Under the pieces are notes generated by a model that saw nothing but the letters and a program-made list of their open reading frames with translations, searched no databases and had not been told where the DNA came from. A stretch of DNA of 64,000 nt from CAWHJN01 sp963829705. Lineage in GTDB: Bacteria > Bacteroidota > Rhodothermia > Rhodothermales > BA12. A program made the translations under genes and the position numbers. Positions 1-10,482 of this stretch are shown here, piece after piece (position 1 is the stretch's first letter; every line of letters begins with the position of its first letter). The stretch covers positions 248,001-312,000 of the forward strand of contig CAWHJN010000004.1 in the NCBI GenBank assembly GCA_963829705.1. Direction: 5' to 3'.

Positions 1-1
1 C

Positions 2-1811
2 GAAGAGGCGGCGGAGCGCACGCGCAACACGCTGCGCTTTCTCCACGACGCGCCGCAGGGGCCAGGCGTCAACAAGTGTGACGGGCTACCGCGGCTTCTA
101 CTACCATTTCCTCGACTTCCAGAGGGGCCACCGCTTCCGCAACGTCGAACTCTCCACCATCGACACGGCCCTGTTGATGGCCGGCGTGCTGGCCGCGCAG
201 GCGTACTTCGACGGCGACGCGCCCGCCGAGCGCGAGATCCGCGACGTGGCCGAGAAGATGTACCGTCGCGTCGAGTGGCGCTATTTCCAGCGGCCCGATG
301 GTCTCATCGGCATGGGCTGGCGGCCCGAGAACGGCCTGGTCGACGCGGCTTACAAAGGCTATGACGAGGCGATGATCCTCTACCTGCTCGCCCTCGGCTC
401 GCCCACGCACCCCGTCGACGCGACGGCGTGGACGGCCTTCACGAGCAGCCACCCGTGGGGCACCTTCATGGGCGAGACGTACGCCAACTTCGAACCGCTC
501 TTCGGCTACCAGTACAGCCACGTCTGGATCGATTTCCGTGGGATCCGCGACGCCTTCAACCGCGAGAAAGACCTCGACTACTTCGACAACAGCGTCCGCG
601 CCACGCGCGCGCACCGGCAGTACGCCATCGAAAACCCGATGGGCTGGAAAGGCTACGGGCCGGACGTGTGGGGCCTGACGGCCAGCGACGGCCCGAAGGA
701 CACCACGATGGTGTGGAACGGCGAAGAACGCATCTTCCGCACCTATTCGGCACGCGGGGCATCGATGCGCTACGTCAACGACGACGGCACGATCGCGCCG
801 ACGGCAGCGGGCGGCAGCCTGCCGTTCCTGCCCACCGAGACGCTCCGCGCCCTCCGCACGATGCGCGACACGTACGGCGACGACCTCTACGCGCGCTACG
901 GCTTTCTCGACAGCTTCAACCCGTCGTACGCGACGCTCACGAGTCGGGCTTCTGACGGGCGCGTCATCCCCGGCAAGATGTGGGTGGACGACGATTACCT
1001 CGGCATCGACCAGGGGCCGATCCTGCTGATGGCCGAAAACCTCAGGTCGGGCATGGTGTGGGATCTGCTCAAAACCAACCCGCACATCGTGCGCGGGCTG
1101 CGGCGCGCAGGCTTTACCGGCGGCTGGGTGGACGACGCGCCACCGTCCACGTTCTACCCCGTCGAGCCGACGGCCGACGCGGCCCGCGACGCCTCGTTCC
1201 GCATCGTCGTGCTGGGCTCGTCGTCCGCCGAGGGCACGGGGCCGAAGGACTACGGCAACGCCTGGGTCAACCGCTACCGGGCCGCGCTACAGGCGGAGGA
1301 TCCGAGCATCGAGGTCCTCAACATCGCGCGCGGCGGCTACACGACGTACCACATGCTGCCGACCGGCACGCCCGAGAAAGCCGACCGTCCGAAGCCCGAT
1401 CCGCGCCACAACATCACGCGCGCGCTCGCGCTCGACCCCGACGCGCTCATCATCGCCTTCACCTCCAACGACCGCACGTACGGGTTCTCGAACGAGGAGC
1501 AGATGGCGAATTTCGAGGCCGTCCGCCAACTCGCCGAGGCGCAGGGCGTGGACGTGTGGTTCACCACCACCACGCCGCGCAACCTCGACGCCGCCGCCCG
1601 CGCCGACCAGAAGGCCGTCGCCGACGCGCTCAAGGCGCGTTACCCGGATCGCGTCCTCGACTTCTGGGAAGGCATGGACGAGCCCGACGGCACCATCAAG
1701 CCCGCTTACGACAGCGGCGACCACGTCCACTTCAACGACGAAGCGCACCGGATCTGGTTCGAGCGCGCGATGGCGGCCCGCATCCCCGAAACCGTTCGCG
1801 CCCAACGATGA
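2..1811 (+). CDS. GH144-like endo-beta-1,2-glucanase fused to an SGNH esterase; 5' partial, frameshifted
   Basis: The gene runs in from the left edge. From about position 78 the protein has a Glycoamylase (PF10091, the fold that includes GH144 endo-beta-1,2-glucanase) domain over roughly 350 residues, with the motifs GYRGFYYHFLD, ELSTIDTALL, YDEAMILYLLALGSPTHP and QYSHVWIDFRG. It is followed without a break by an SGNH/GDSL hydrolase domain of about 200 residues: block I LGSSSAEG, block III TSND, and a C-terminal DHVHFN carrying the catalytic Asp/His. Residues upstream of about position 62 (AERTRNTLRFLHDAPQGP) also belong to the family but sit one frame back, so one extra base lies between about 62 and 78. 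The stop overlaps the next start by ATGA, implying coupling with the GH3 gene. The SGNH domain may remove acyl substituents from the glucan; that is inference. Confidence 0.8.
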   Translation, partial: KRRRSARATRCAFSTTRRRGQASTSVTGYRGFYYHFLDFQRGHRFRNVELSTIDTALLMAGVLAAQAYFDGDAPAEREIRDVAEKMYRRVEWRYFQRPDGLIGMGWRPENGLVDAAYKGYDEAMILYLLALGSPTHPVDATAWTAFTSSHPWGTFMGETYANFEPLFGYQYSHVWIDFRGIRDAFNREKDLDYFDNSVRATRAHRQYAIENPMGWKGYGPDVWGLTASDGPKDTTMVWNGEERIFRTYSARGASMRYVNDDGTIAPTAAGGSLPFLPTETLRALRTMRDTYGDDLYARYGFLDSFNPSYATLTSRASDGRVIPGKMWVDDDYLGIDQGPILLMAENLRSGMVWDLLKTNPHIVRGLRRAGFTGGWVDDAPPSTFYPVEPTADAARDASFRIVVLGSSSAEGTGPKDYGNAWVNRYRAALQAEDPSIEVLNIARGGYTTYHMLPTGTPEKADRPKPDPRHNITRALALDPDALIIAFTSNDRTYGFSNEEQMANFEAVRQLAEAQGVDVWFTTTTPRNLDAAARADQKAVADALKARYPDRVLDFWEGMDEPDGTIKPAYDSGDHVHFNDEAHRIWFERAMAARIPETVRAQR

Positions 1812-4067
1812 CCATTCGTTTAGCAACGTTGATTGCCCGCAGAGACGTCGCGCAGCACATCCCTGCGATGGTGGTGGTGCTGGCATTGATTTTCCTGTCT
1901 GTCCAGCCCGTACAGGCGCAAGCCACCCGCGAGGCGTTCACCGACAGCCTTCTCGCCCGGATGACCCTCGCGGAGAAGCTGGGCCAGCTCAACCAGGTGC
2001 CGAGCGCGTGGAGCGACACCGGTCCCACGGCCCGCGAAGGCGGCCTCGACGAGATCCGCGCGGGCCTCGTCGGCTCGTTCCTCGGCATGTGGCAGGCCCG
2101 AAGCACGCGCGAGGTGCAGCGCGTCGCCGTCGAGGAGTCGCGCCTCGGCATCCCGCTCGTGTTCATGTACGACGTCATCCACGGCTTCCGCACCATCTTC
2201 CCCGTGCCCCTCGGCGAAGCGGCCACGTGGGACACCGCCGCCGTCCGCCACAACGCCCGCATCGCCGCCCGTGAGGCCGCCGCGCACGGCATCCACCTGA
2301 CGTTCGCGCCGATGGTGGACGTCAGCCGCGAGCCGCGCTGGGGCCGCATCGTCGAGGGCGCGGGCGAAGACCCGTTCCTGGGCAGCGCGATGGCCGCCGC
2401 ACGCGTGCGCGGCTTCCAGGGCGACGACCTCGCGGCCGATTCTACCGTGGCCGCGTGCGCCAAGCACTTCGCGGGCTACGGCGCCGCCGAGGGCGGGCGC
2501 GACTACGACGCCGCGCAGATCCCGCCGCGTTTGCTCAGCGACGTCTACCTGCCGCCCTTCGAGGCCGCCATCGACGCGGGCGTCGCGTGCGTGATGGCCG
2601 CCTTCAACGAGATCGACGGCGTGCCCATGCACGCGCACGAGACGCTGCTGCGTGGCTACCTGCGCGAATGGCTCGGCTTCAGACGGCATCGTCATCAGCG
2701 ATTACACGGGCGTGCTGGAGTTGATGGCGCACGGCATCGCCGCGACGAAAGCCGAGGCGGGCCGCAAGGCACTCGCGGCGGGCGTGGACATCGACATGGT
2801 GAGCCGGATTTACGTGGACAGCGTCGGCGCGGAGGTCGAGGCGGGGCGGCTCGACGAGGCGCGCGTAGATGAAGCCGTGCGCCGTGTGCTGCTGCTCAAA
2901 TACGACCTCGGCCTGTTCGAAGACCCGTATCGCTACAGCGATGCCGAGCGCGAAAAGGCGTGGACGCTGACGCCCGCACACCGACAGGCCGCGCGCGAAG
3001 CCGCGCAGGAATCCCTCGTCCTCCTCAAAAACGACGGCACGCTGCCCTTTGCGAAAAGCGCCCGGCGCGTCGCCGTCATCGGCCCGCTCGCCGCCGACGC
3101 CCGCTCGACCATCGGCAACTGGGCCGGGCAGGGCCGCGCCGCCGAGGCGGTGACGATCCTCGACGGCATCCGCGCCGCGCTGCCGAACGCGACGGTCACG
3201 CACGTGATGGGCGTCGAGAAGCCCGAGTCGATGGAAACGGACGGCATCGCCGCCGCCGTCGAAGCCGCGAGCAATGCCGATGCCGTCGTCCTCGTCGTGG
3301 GCGAGCACCACGAGATGAGCGCCGAGGCCTTCAACCGGACGCGGCTGGACCTGCCCGGTGCGCAGCAGCAGCTGGCGGACGCCGTCATCGCCGCGGGCAA
3401 ACCCACCGCCGTCGTGCTGATGGCCGGTCGGCCCCTCGCCACCGTGAAGCTCGATTCCACCGCCGGGGCTGTCGTGATGGCGTGGTTTCCCGGCACGGAA
3501 GGCGGCACCGCCGTCGCCGACGTGCTCTTCGGCGACGTGAGCCCGAGCGGGCGGATGCCCGTCACCACGCCGTACACCGTCGGGCAGGTGCCCCTCTACT
3601 ACAACCGCCACAACACGGGCCGCCCGCAGGTGGCCGCGAGCCGCTTCAACGTCCGCTACATCGACGCGCCCATCACGCCGCTCTATCCCTTCGGCCACGG
3701 CCTGACGTACACGACGTTCGCCTACGACAGTCTGCGTCTGAGCCAGCCCACGCTCGCCGCCAACGGTACGCTCGACGTGACGGTGCGGCTGACCAACACG
3801 GGGTCGCGCGCGGGGACGGAGGTGGTGCAGCTCTACGTTCGCGACGAGGTCGGCAGCGTGGCGCGGCCCGTACGCGAGCTGAAAGGCTTCCGCCGCGTGA
3901 CGCTCGCGCCCGGTGCTTCCCGCGACGTGACCTTCACGCTGCGCCCCGAACGTCTCGCCTTCACCCAGCTGGATTTCACCCACGCCCCCGAGCCGGGCGC
4001 GTTCACGGTGTTCGTCGGCCCCAACGCCGACGCCGACCTCTCCGCTCGCTTCACCCTCACCGATTGA
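1808..4067 (+). CDS. Glycoside hydrolase family 3 beta-glucosidase (BglX-like), frameshifted
   Basis: An exported GH3 enzyme of about 750 residues starting at ATG 1808, with a hydrophobic signal segment ending near PVQAQA. The N-terminal barrel contains MTLAEKLGQLNQ, AKHFAGYGAAEGGRDY and the nucleophile region DGIVISDYTGV. The C-terminal (alpha/beta)6 and fibronectin-III-like domains include YPFGHGLTYT. The frame changes after GYLREWLGF: one extra base, best placed at 2681, separates it from DGIVISDY. The family hydrolyses beta-glucosides from the non-reducing end. Beside a GH144-like and a GH94 gene it most likely acts as the beta-1,2-glucosidase releasing glucose from sophoro-oligosaccharides, the role known for Bacteroides BT_3567 and Listeria Lin1840. 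Specificity is inferred from neighbours. Confidence 0.88.
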
Positions 4068-4136
4068 TGGGATGGATTACCTCAAGAAAACCCGCACGTC
4101 CCTACTACGTCACCGGCGCGTGGCACGACGCGAGGA

Positions 4137-4150
4137 CGCAGCACGCTGCG
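4137..4150 (+). repeat. Palindrome CGCAGC-AC-GCTGCG before the sulfatase gene
   Basis: A perfect 6-bp palindrome with a 2-nt centre, followed by CCCCT and the sulfatase ATG at 4156. It is the exact reverse complement of the palindrome at 31537-31550, so the two are the same unit in opposite orientation. Confidence 0.7.
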
Positions 4151-4155
4151 CCCCT

Positions 4156-5601
4156 ATGAGGTGGTTTGTGTTACTGATGCTGCTCGTGCCCGTGCTGGCG
4201 CACGCGCAGCCGAAAAACATCGTCGTCATCCTCTCTGACGATCACCGCTACGACTTTTTCAGCGCCCATCCCGACGCGCCCGACTTCCTGAACACGCCCA
4301 ACCTCGACAAGATGGCACACGAAGGCGCGCACCTCGCCAACGCCTTCGTCACCACGAGTTTGTGCTCGCCCTCGCGCGCGTCGATTCTGACGGGGCGGTA
4401 CGCGCACAACCACGGCATCGTGGACAATTCGAGTCCGATCCCCGATGGCACGCGCTTTTTCCCGCAGGACTTGCAGCAGAACGGCTACGCGACGGCCTTT
4501 GTTGGCAAGTGGCACATGGGCGAGGTGGACGACGAGCCGCAGCCCGGCTTCGACCGCTGGGTGAGCTTTCGCGGGCAGGGCAGCTACACCAATCCACTGC
4601 TCAACATCGACGGCGAGCGCCAGCAGCAGACGGGCTACACGACGGACATCCTGACGGACTTCGCCCTCGACTGGCTCGACACGTCGGACGGCGACGGGCG
4701 CGACGCGACGAAGCCGTTCTTCCTCGAACTCTCCCACAAGGCCGTCCACGCCGAGTTCATCCCTCCTCCGCGCTACGCGGGCACCTACGCGGCTGTCGCC
4801 CCGCCGTACCCGGCTTCGATGGCGTACACCGAGGCCAACTACGCGGGCAAGCCGCGCTGGGTGCGCGAGCAGCGCGGAAGCTGGCACGGCGTCGATTACC
4901 TCTACCACGGCACGCTCGGCCCCGGCGGCTTCGACGCCTTCTACCGCCGCTACGCCGAAACCATCCTTGGCCTCGACGACAGCGTCGGGCGCGTGCTCGA
5001 CTTTCTCGAAAAGAGTGGGCTGGCCGAGAACACGCTCGTCCTCTACCTCGGCGACAACGGCTTCCTGCTCGGCGAGCACGGCCTCATCGACAAGCGCAAC
5101 GCCTACGAGGAATCCATCCGCATCCCGATGCTCGCGTGGGCACCCGGCTGGATCGAGCCGAACACGCGCATCGACGGCCTCGTCCGCAACATCGACCTCG
5201 CGCCGACCTTTCTGGACCTGACGAACACCTCGACGACCATCGACATGGACGGGCAGTCGTTTCTGCCGCTGCTGCGCGGCGAGAACGCCGAGGGAGCGGG
5301 CCGCGAATTCCTGTACGAATACTACTGGGAATACGCCTTCCCGCACACGCCGACGACGTTCGCGCTGCGCGGCGACCGCTACAAGTTCATCTACTACCAG
5401 GGCGTGTGGGACACCGAGGAACTGTACGACCTCCAGACCGACCCGAAGGAGATGTTCAACCTCGCCCTCGTCCCGGCTTTCCGCGACACGGTGAACGCCA
5501 TGCGCGAAAGGCTTTTCGACCGCCTCGCCGCCGACGACGCCATGCGCGTGCCTATGCGGCGCGGCAACTGGAAAGCAGGCGAACGCCTGCTCTACGACTG
5601 A
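4156..5601 (+). CDS. Secreted formylglycine-dependent sulfatase (S1 family)
   Basis: A 481-residue arylsulfatase-type protein. ATG 4156 was chosen over in-frame upstream codons because it gives a clean signal peptide (MRWFVLLMLLVPVLAHAQ) and the mature protein starts directly with NIVVILSDDH. The sulfatase signature CSPSR at residues 70-74 supplies the cysteine converted to formylglycine by the activating enzyme. Metal-binding and active-site segments follow: KWHMGE, LSHKAVHAEF, LGDNGFLLGEHG. It hydrolyses a sulfate ester on a glycan or aryl substrate in the periplasm. It sits between the GH3 and GH2 genes, so sulfated or otherwise substituted glycans may be natural substrates of the locus. 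No FGly-generating enzyme gene is visible in the window. Confidence 0.88.
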   Translation: MRWFVLLMLLVPVLAHAQPKNIVVILSDDHRYDFFSAHPDAPDFLNTPNLDKMAHEGAHLANAFVTTSLCSPSRASILTGRYAHNHGIVDNSSPIPDGTRFFPQDLQQNGYATAFVGKWHMGEVDDEPQPGFDRWVSFRGQGSYTNPLLNIDGERQQQTGYTTDILTDFALDWLDTSDGDGRDATKPFFLELSHKAVHAEFIPPPRYAGTYAAVAPPYPASMAYTEANYAGKPRWVREQRGSWHGVDYLYHGTLGPGGFDAFYRRYAETILGLDDSVGRVLDFLEKSGLAENTLVLYLGDNGFLLGEHGLIDKRNAYEESIRIPMLAWAPGWIEPNTRIDGLVRNIDLAPTFLDLTNTSTTIDMDGQSFLPLLRGENAEGAGREFLYEYYWEYAFPHTPTTFALRGDRYKFIYYQGVWDTEELYDLQTDPKEMFNLALVPAFRDTVNAMRERLFDRLAADDAMRVPMRRGNWKAGERLLYD

Positions 5602-5613
5602 TTCTTTTCGAGC

Positions 5614-8155
5614 ATGCGCCTCCTGTTCGTCCTCGCCTTCGTGCTCCTCGCCCCGCCCGCCGCGCAGGCGCAGCGCCTTCAGGTGTCGATCAACGACGGC
5701 TGGCGTTTTTACGAGGGCAGCCTCGAAGGGGCAGGCGCTGCTGGATTTGAAGACACCGAGTGGCAGCGCGTCGACCTGCCGCACACGTGGAACGCCGCCG
5801 ATGCCTTCGACAAAACCGAGGGCTACCGGCGCGGCGAGGGCTGGTACCGCCGCGACCTCACGCTTGGCGAGGCGCACGCGGGCACGCGCATCTTCCTGTA
5901 TTTCGAAGGCGCGAACCAGGTGGCGGAGGTGTTCGTCAACGGCCAGCGTGCCGGGCAGCACGTCGGCGGCTACACCGCGTTCTGCTTCGACGTGACGGAT
6001 CTCGTGCGCGTGCCCGGAAGCAACACCGTCGCCGTGCGCGTGGACAACCGCCACGACCCCGACATCCCGCCGCTCGACGCCGACTTTACGTTCTACGGCG
6101 GCATCTACCGCGACGTGTGGCTGGTTGCGACAGACCCCGTCCACATCGACCTGCTCGACCACGCCGGGCCGGGCGTGTACCTGACGACGCCCGACATAAC
6201 CGACGCCTCCGCTACGGTGACGGCGCGGGTCCGCGTGACGAACGACGCGACGACGGCCTCGAACGTGAGGCTGACGCATCGCGTGTTCGACAGCGAAAAC
6301 ACCGAGGTGGCCCGGTGGAACGGCGAACGCCGCGTGGCCGGAGGCACCACCGAAACCGTCACCACGTCGGGCCGCGTGGCGAATCCGCAGCGCTGGTCGC
6401 CCCCGAATCCACACCTGTACCGCGTCGAGACGGACGTGCTGGACGAAAGTGGCGCGCTTCTCGACCGCGTGACGCAGCCCCTCGGCTTCCGCACGCTCCG
6501 CGTCGAGGGCGACGGCTTTTACCTCAACGGCCAGAAAACCACGCTCACCGGCACCAACCGGCACCAGGACCGGCCCGGCAAGGGCAACGCACTGACGAAT
6601 GCCGACCACCGGCGCGACGTCGAACTCATCAAAGACACCGGCTTCAACTTTCTGCGCCTCGCCCACTACCCGCAGGACGAAGCCGTGCTGCGCGCCACCG
6701 ACGCCGTCGGGCTGGCCGTGTGGGAGGAGATCCCCGTCGTCAACACCATCACGCAGAGCGAGGCGTTTGCGCGGCACGCGGAGACGATGCTCGTCGAGAT
6801 GATCAAGCAGCACTACAACCACCCGTCGGTTGTGATGTGGGGCTACATGAACGAGATCCTGCTGCGCCCGCTCGATCCGCTGCCGGAAGGCTACGTCGCC
6901 GACATCGAAGCGCTCGCACAGCACCTCGACAGCGTGGCGAAGCGCGAAGACCCGTCGCGCCCCACGGCGATGGCTGTCACCGACGGCATGGCGCGGGAGA
7001 CGTCGCCTGCGAGCAGCAAACGCCTCAACGACATCCCGGACGTTCTCGGCCTCAACCTGTATTTCGGCTGGTACTACGGCACCTTCGCCGACCTCGGCCC
7101 CTTTCTCGACGATGTCCACGCGCGTCACCCAGAGCAGGGCTTGATGGTGAGCGAGTACGGCGCGGGCACCGACGAGCGCGTCCACGCCGAGAACCCTGTC
7201 GCCTTCGACTTCTCCGTCGAGCACGGCGAGGCGTTCCACCGCGAGAGCTTTCCGCAGATCCAGGCACGCGACTACATGGTCGGCAGCGCTGTCTGGAACC
7301 AGTTTGATTTTGGCTCGGCAGGGCGGCAGGACACCAAGAACGCCCTCAACCAGAAGGGCCTTTTCTATTTCGACCGGACGCCCAAAGACATCGCGTTCTA
7401 CTACAAAGCCCTCCTGAGCGACGAGCCGGTGCTGCACATCGAACGCGAGCACCGGCACCGGCGCAGGGGCGACTGCGTGCAGACAACATGCACGACTCCC
7501 CCACGGGAGCCGGTGCAGGTCTACACGAATGCCGATATCGTTTTGCTGCGTGTGAATGGGCGACTGGTGGAGCATGCCGTGCCCGTTGAGGGCCGTGCGG
7601 TGTTCAGTGTGCACATGACGCCCGGCACGCAGCAGCTACGAGGTCGAGGGCTTTTGGGGCACCCACGAGGGGCGAACGGATGCTGCGACGTTCAACCTCT
7701 TCGAGAACGGGTATCAGACGAAATCCGGCGTGGCCATGGCGGTCAACCACGGCGCGGCCTACAGCTACACCGATGCCACAGGCATCGTCTACGAACCGGC
7801 TGCTCAGAAGAGCACGCGCACGCACCACCGCGTCTACGGGACGGACGACGACCCGCTGTTTCAGGCGTACGCAGAAACCATCGCTCCGATGAGCCTCAGC
7901 CTGGCAGATGGCGCGTACGACGTGACATTCGGCTTCATGGAGCCTAACGACACGAAGCCCGGCGACCGCGTGTTCGACGTGACGGTCAACGGGCAGACGG
8001 TCATCGAAGCACTCGACCTCGCCGCTTCTGCGGGCCGATGGACGGCGCTGACACGCACCGTTGGGGTAGACGTGACGGGCGAAGCGCTCGACATCGCCTT
8101 CGTACCGCATGCCGGGAAACCCATCCTGAGTTCTCTCCTCATCGTACGCCGCTGA
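5614..8155 (+). CDS. Glycoside hydrolase family 2 (beta-galactosidase-like) with C-terminal malectin-like domain, frameshifted
   Basis: A secreted GH2 enzyme (signal peptide to PPAAQAQ). It has an N-terminal sugar-binding domain (NDGWRFYEG, LPHTWNA), an immunoglobulin-like domain and a TIM barrel. The acid/base Glu is residue 414 (WGYMNE) and the nucleophile Glu is residue 514 (VSEYGAG). After the domain containing YTNADIVLLRVNG the frame shifts by one extra base between about 7625 and 7636. It resumes with SYEVEGFWGTHEG and a malectin-like carbohydrate-binding tail ending in LSSLLIVRR at 8155. The whole protein is about 846 residues. It starts 12 nt after the sulfatase stop, so the two are likely cotranscribed. 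The family removes non-reducing beta-linked residues; the exact sugar cannot be told from sequence. Confidence 0.85.
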
Positions 8156-8158
8156 CCC

Positions 8159-9520
8159 ATGCGTTTTCTCGCACCTCTGCTGGCTGTTCTCGCTATCGGC
8201 TGCGCCGCGCAACCCGATGACGGCACCGTCACGCTGCGCTTCTGGGCGATGGGGCGCGAGGGCGAGGTCGTGCGCGAACTGGTGCCTGGTTTCGAGAAGG
8301 AAAACCCCGGCATCCGCGTGCGCGTGCAGCAGATTCCGTGGACGGCGGCGCACGAGAAACTGCTGACCTCGTTCGTCGGCGAGGCCACGCCGGACGTGGT
8401 GCAGATGGGCAACACGTGGATCCCCGAGTTCGTCGCCCTCGACGCGCTCGAACCGCTCGGCCCGTACCTCGGCGACAGCGTCGCGCGGCCCAACTATTTC
8501 CCCGGCATCTGGGACACCAACACGCTCGACGGCGCGCTCTACGGCATTCCGTGGTACGTGGACACGCGCCTCGTCTTCTACCGCAAAGACCTGTTCGACG
8601 CGGCGGGTTACGACACCTTCCCGACCACGTGGGCGTCGTGGATGGACGCGATGGACAAGGTGAAGGCTCTCGTCGGGCCGGAGCGGTACCCCATCTTCCT
8701 GCCCACCAACGAGTGGAACGTGCCGATGCTGCTGGGCCTCCAGAACGGCTCCGATCTTTTGCGCGATGGCGGGCGCTACGGCGATTTCTCGGGCCCAGCC
8801 TTTCGCGAGGCATTCCACTTCTACGCGACCCTGTTCCGCGAGGGCTACGCACCGCCCGGCGCGCAGACGCAGGTTTCGAACGTCTACCAGGAGATGGCGC
8901 GCGGCTTTATCGCGCAGTTCATCACCGGGCCGTGGAACCTGGGCGAGTTCGCCAACCGCCTGCCGGACAGCCTGCAAAGCGCGTGGGCCACGGCGCCGAT
9001 CCCTGGCCCCGATGGCCCCGGCACGTCGTTGGCGGGCGGCGCGAGTTTGTCGATCTTCGCGGCGTCCGAGCACAAAGAGGCCGCGTGGAAGCTCATCGCC
9101 TACCTGTCGCGCCCGGAGGTGCAATTGGAGTTTTACCGCCTCACCGGCAGCCTGCCCGCCCGCCGCGAGGCGTGGCGCGACACCGTGTTCACCTCCGACC
9201 CGCGCGTGCAGGCGTTCGAGGAGCAGTTGGAGCGCGCCGTCCCCACGCCCAAAGTGCCCGAGTGGGAGCGTATCGCCATCCGCTTGCAATCCTACGCCGA
9301 AGCCGTCGCGCGCGGGGCGATGACGGAGGACGAGGCGCTGCGCCGCTTCGACCGCGACGTGGACGCCATTCTGGAAAAACGCCGGTACCTGCTGGACCGG
9401 GAAGCGGAGCAAACGTCGGCGGTTTCGTCGCCCATGCCCGTATCGCCCGCATCGGCACCCGCAGGGGCGCACTTGAAGATGCACCTGCGCCACCGCCGTT
9501 TCGTGGAGGCATCGTCATGA
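8159..9520 (+). CDS. ABC transporter extracellular sugar-binding lipoprotein (SBP family 1)
   Basis: A 453-residue family-1 solute-binding protein with a lipobox LAIGC (lipidated Cys15), so anchored in the inner membrane and facing the periplasm. The mature part has the usual N-terminal lobe (TLRFWAMG) and the segments TPDVVQMGNTWIPEF, YGIPWYVDTRL and SIFAASEHKEAAWKLI. The last ~45 residues are low-complexity and poorly typical. Its stop overlaps the start of the first permease gene by ATGA. In this locus the expected ligand is a beta-1,2-linked glucan oligosaccharide, by analogy with the Listeria sophoro-oligosaccharide-binding protein Lin1841; that is inferred from synteny. Confidence 0.9.
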   Translation: MRFLAPLLAVLAIGCAAQPDDGTVTLRFWAMGREGEVVRELVPGFEKENPGIRVRVQQIPWTAAHEKLLTSFVGEATPDVVQMGNTWIPEFVALDALEPLGPYLGDSVARPNYFPGIWDTNTLDGALYGIPWYVDTRLVFYRKDLFDAAGYDTFPTTWASWMDAMDKVKALVGPERYPIFLPTNEWNVPMLLGLQNGSDLLRDGGRYGDFSGPAFREAFHFYATLFREGYAPPGAQTQVSNVYQEMARGFIAQFITGPWNLGEFANRLPDSLQSAWATAPIPGPDGPGTSLAGGASLSIFAASEHKEAAWKLIAYLSRPEVQLEFYRLTGSLPARREAWRDTVFTSDPRVQAFEEQLERAVPTPKVPEWERIAIRLQSYAEAVARGAMTEDEALRRFDRDVDAILEKRRYLLDREAEQTSAVSSPMPVSPASAPAGAHLKMHLRHRRFVEASS

Positions 9521-10482
9521 GCAGCGCCGTCGATCCCATCCAGGAATTGCAGGCTCCGCCCGTGCGCGCCGACGGAGCGGCGGGGCGCGCGTCGTGGCGG
9601 ATGCGGCTGCTGGGCGACCGGGGCGTGGCGTCGGCGTGGGGTTTTCTCGCGCCTGCGCTCCTGTCGCTGTTCTTCTTTTTCGCCCTGCCCGTGCTCGCCG
9701 CCTTCCTGCTCTCGTTCACCGACTTCGACATCTACGGCATCGGCGACGCGGGCACGGCGCGCATCGTGGGCTGGCAGAACTACACGCGCATCTTCCAGGA
9801 CGCCACGTTCTGGCAGGCGCTCAAAAACACGGCGTACTTCGTCGTCGTCGGCGGGCCGCTGACGGTGGCTACGTCGCTGGGCGCGGCGTTGCTCTTGTCG
9901 AACAAGCTGGTGCGCTTCAAGGGGCTGTTCCGGACGATCTTCTTCGCGCCCGTCGTGACGACGCTCGTGGCCGTTGCGGTCGTCTTCCGCTACCTCTACC
10001 ACCCGCGCGCGGGGCTGCTCAACTACGTCATGGGAACCGAGATCGACTGGCTCGGCGACCCCACGTGGGCGATGCCCGCGCTGATCTTGCTGGCCGTCTG
10101 GAAAAACTTCGGCTACAACATGATCATCTTCATCGCGGGCCTTCAGAACGTGCCTGCCGAACTCTACGAGGCCGCCCGCATCGACGGGGCGGGCACGTGG
10201 GCGCAGTTTCGCTACGTGACGCTGCCCGCGCTCGCGCCGACGTTCCTGTTCGTGGGCGTCTTGACGATGATTGGCTACTTCCAGTTTTTCGCCGAGCCGT
10301 ACGTCATGACCGACGGCGGCCCGCTGGGATCGACGCTCAGCCTGGTGCTGCTGATGTACCGCGAGGGTTTCAAGTGGTGGAACATGGGCTACGCCGCCGC
10401 CCTCGCGTTCGTCTTCTTCGCCCTCGTGCTCCTCATCACGCTCGTGCAGTTGAAACTGCAGAACAGGGAGGCGGGCGGGTAG
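9517..10482 (+). CDS. ABC sugar transporter permease, MalF type
   Basis: A 321-residue inner-membrane permease starting at ATG 9517, four bases inside the upstream gene. There are six predicted membrane spans (first: GFLAPALLSLFFFFALPVL). The EAA loop that docks the ATPase reads EAARIDGAGTWAQF. It pairs with the MalG-type permease downstream to form the channel for the binding protein. No ATPase gene follows, so the MalK-type subunit must be encoded elsewhere. The stop codon TAG at 10480-10482 lies inside the first arm of an inverted repeat that occupies the gap to the next gene. Confidence 0.9.
   Translation: MSSAVDPIQELQAPPVRADGAAGRASWRMRLLGDRGVASAWGFLAPALLSLFFFFALPVLAAFLLSFTDFDIYGIGDAGTARIVGWQNYTRIFQDATFWQALKNTAYFVVVGGPLTVATSLGAALLLSNKLVRFKGLFRTIFFAPVVTTLVAVAVVFRYLYHPRAGLLNYVMGTEIDWLGDPTWAMPALILLAVWKNFGYNMIIFIAGLQNVPAELYEAARIDGAGTWAQFRYVTLPALAPTFLFVGVLTMIGYFQFFAEPYVMTDGGPLGSTLSLVLLMYREGFKWWNMGYAAALAFVFFALVLLITLVQLKLQNREAGG

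Noticed and set aside
2660..2700. Programmed +1 frameshifting in the GH3 gene and others
   Set aside because: The eight shift sites share no slippery sequence, stop codon or pausing signal, and the genes belong to families with no history of recoding.
4171..7614. Very long open frame (over 1100 codons) antisense to the sulfatase and GH2 genes
   Set aside because: In high-GC DNA the antisense third frame of a real gene rarely has stops. The translated product is Arg/Val/Ala/His-rich with no family motif, while the + strand genes have catalytic residues and signal peptides. Other long antisense frames in the window were dismissed for the same reason.
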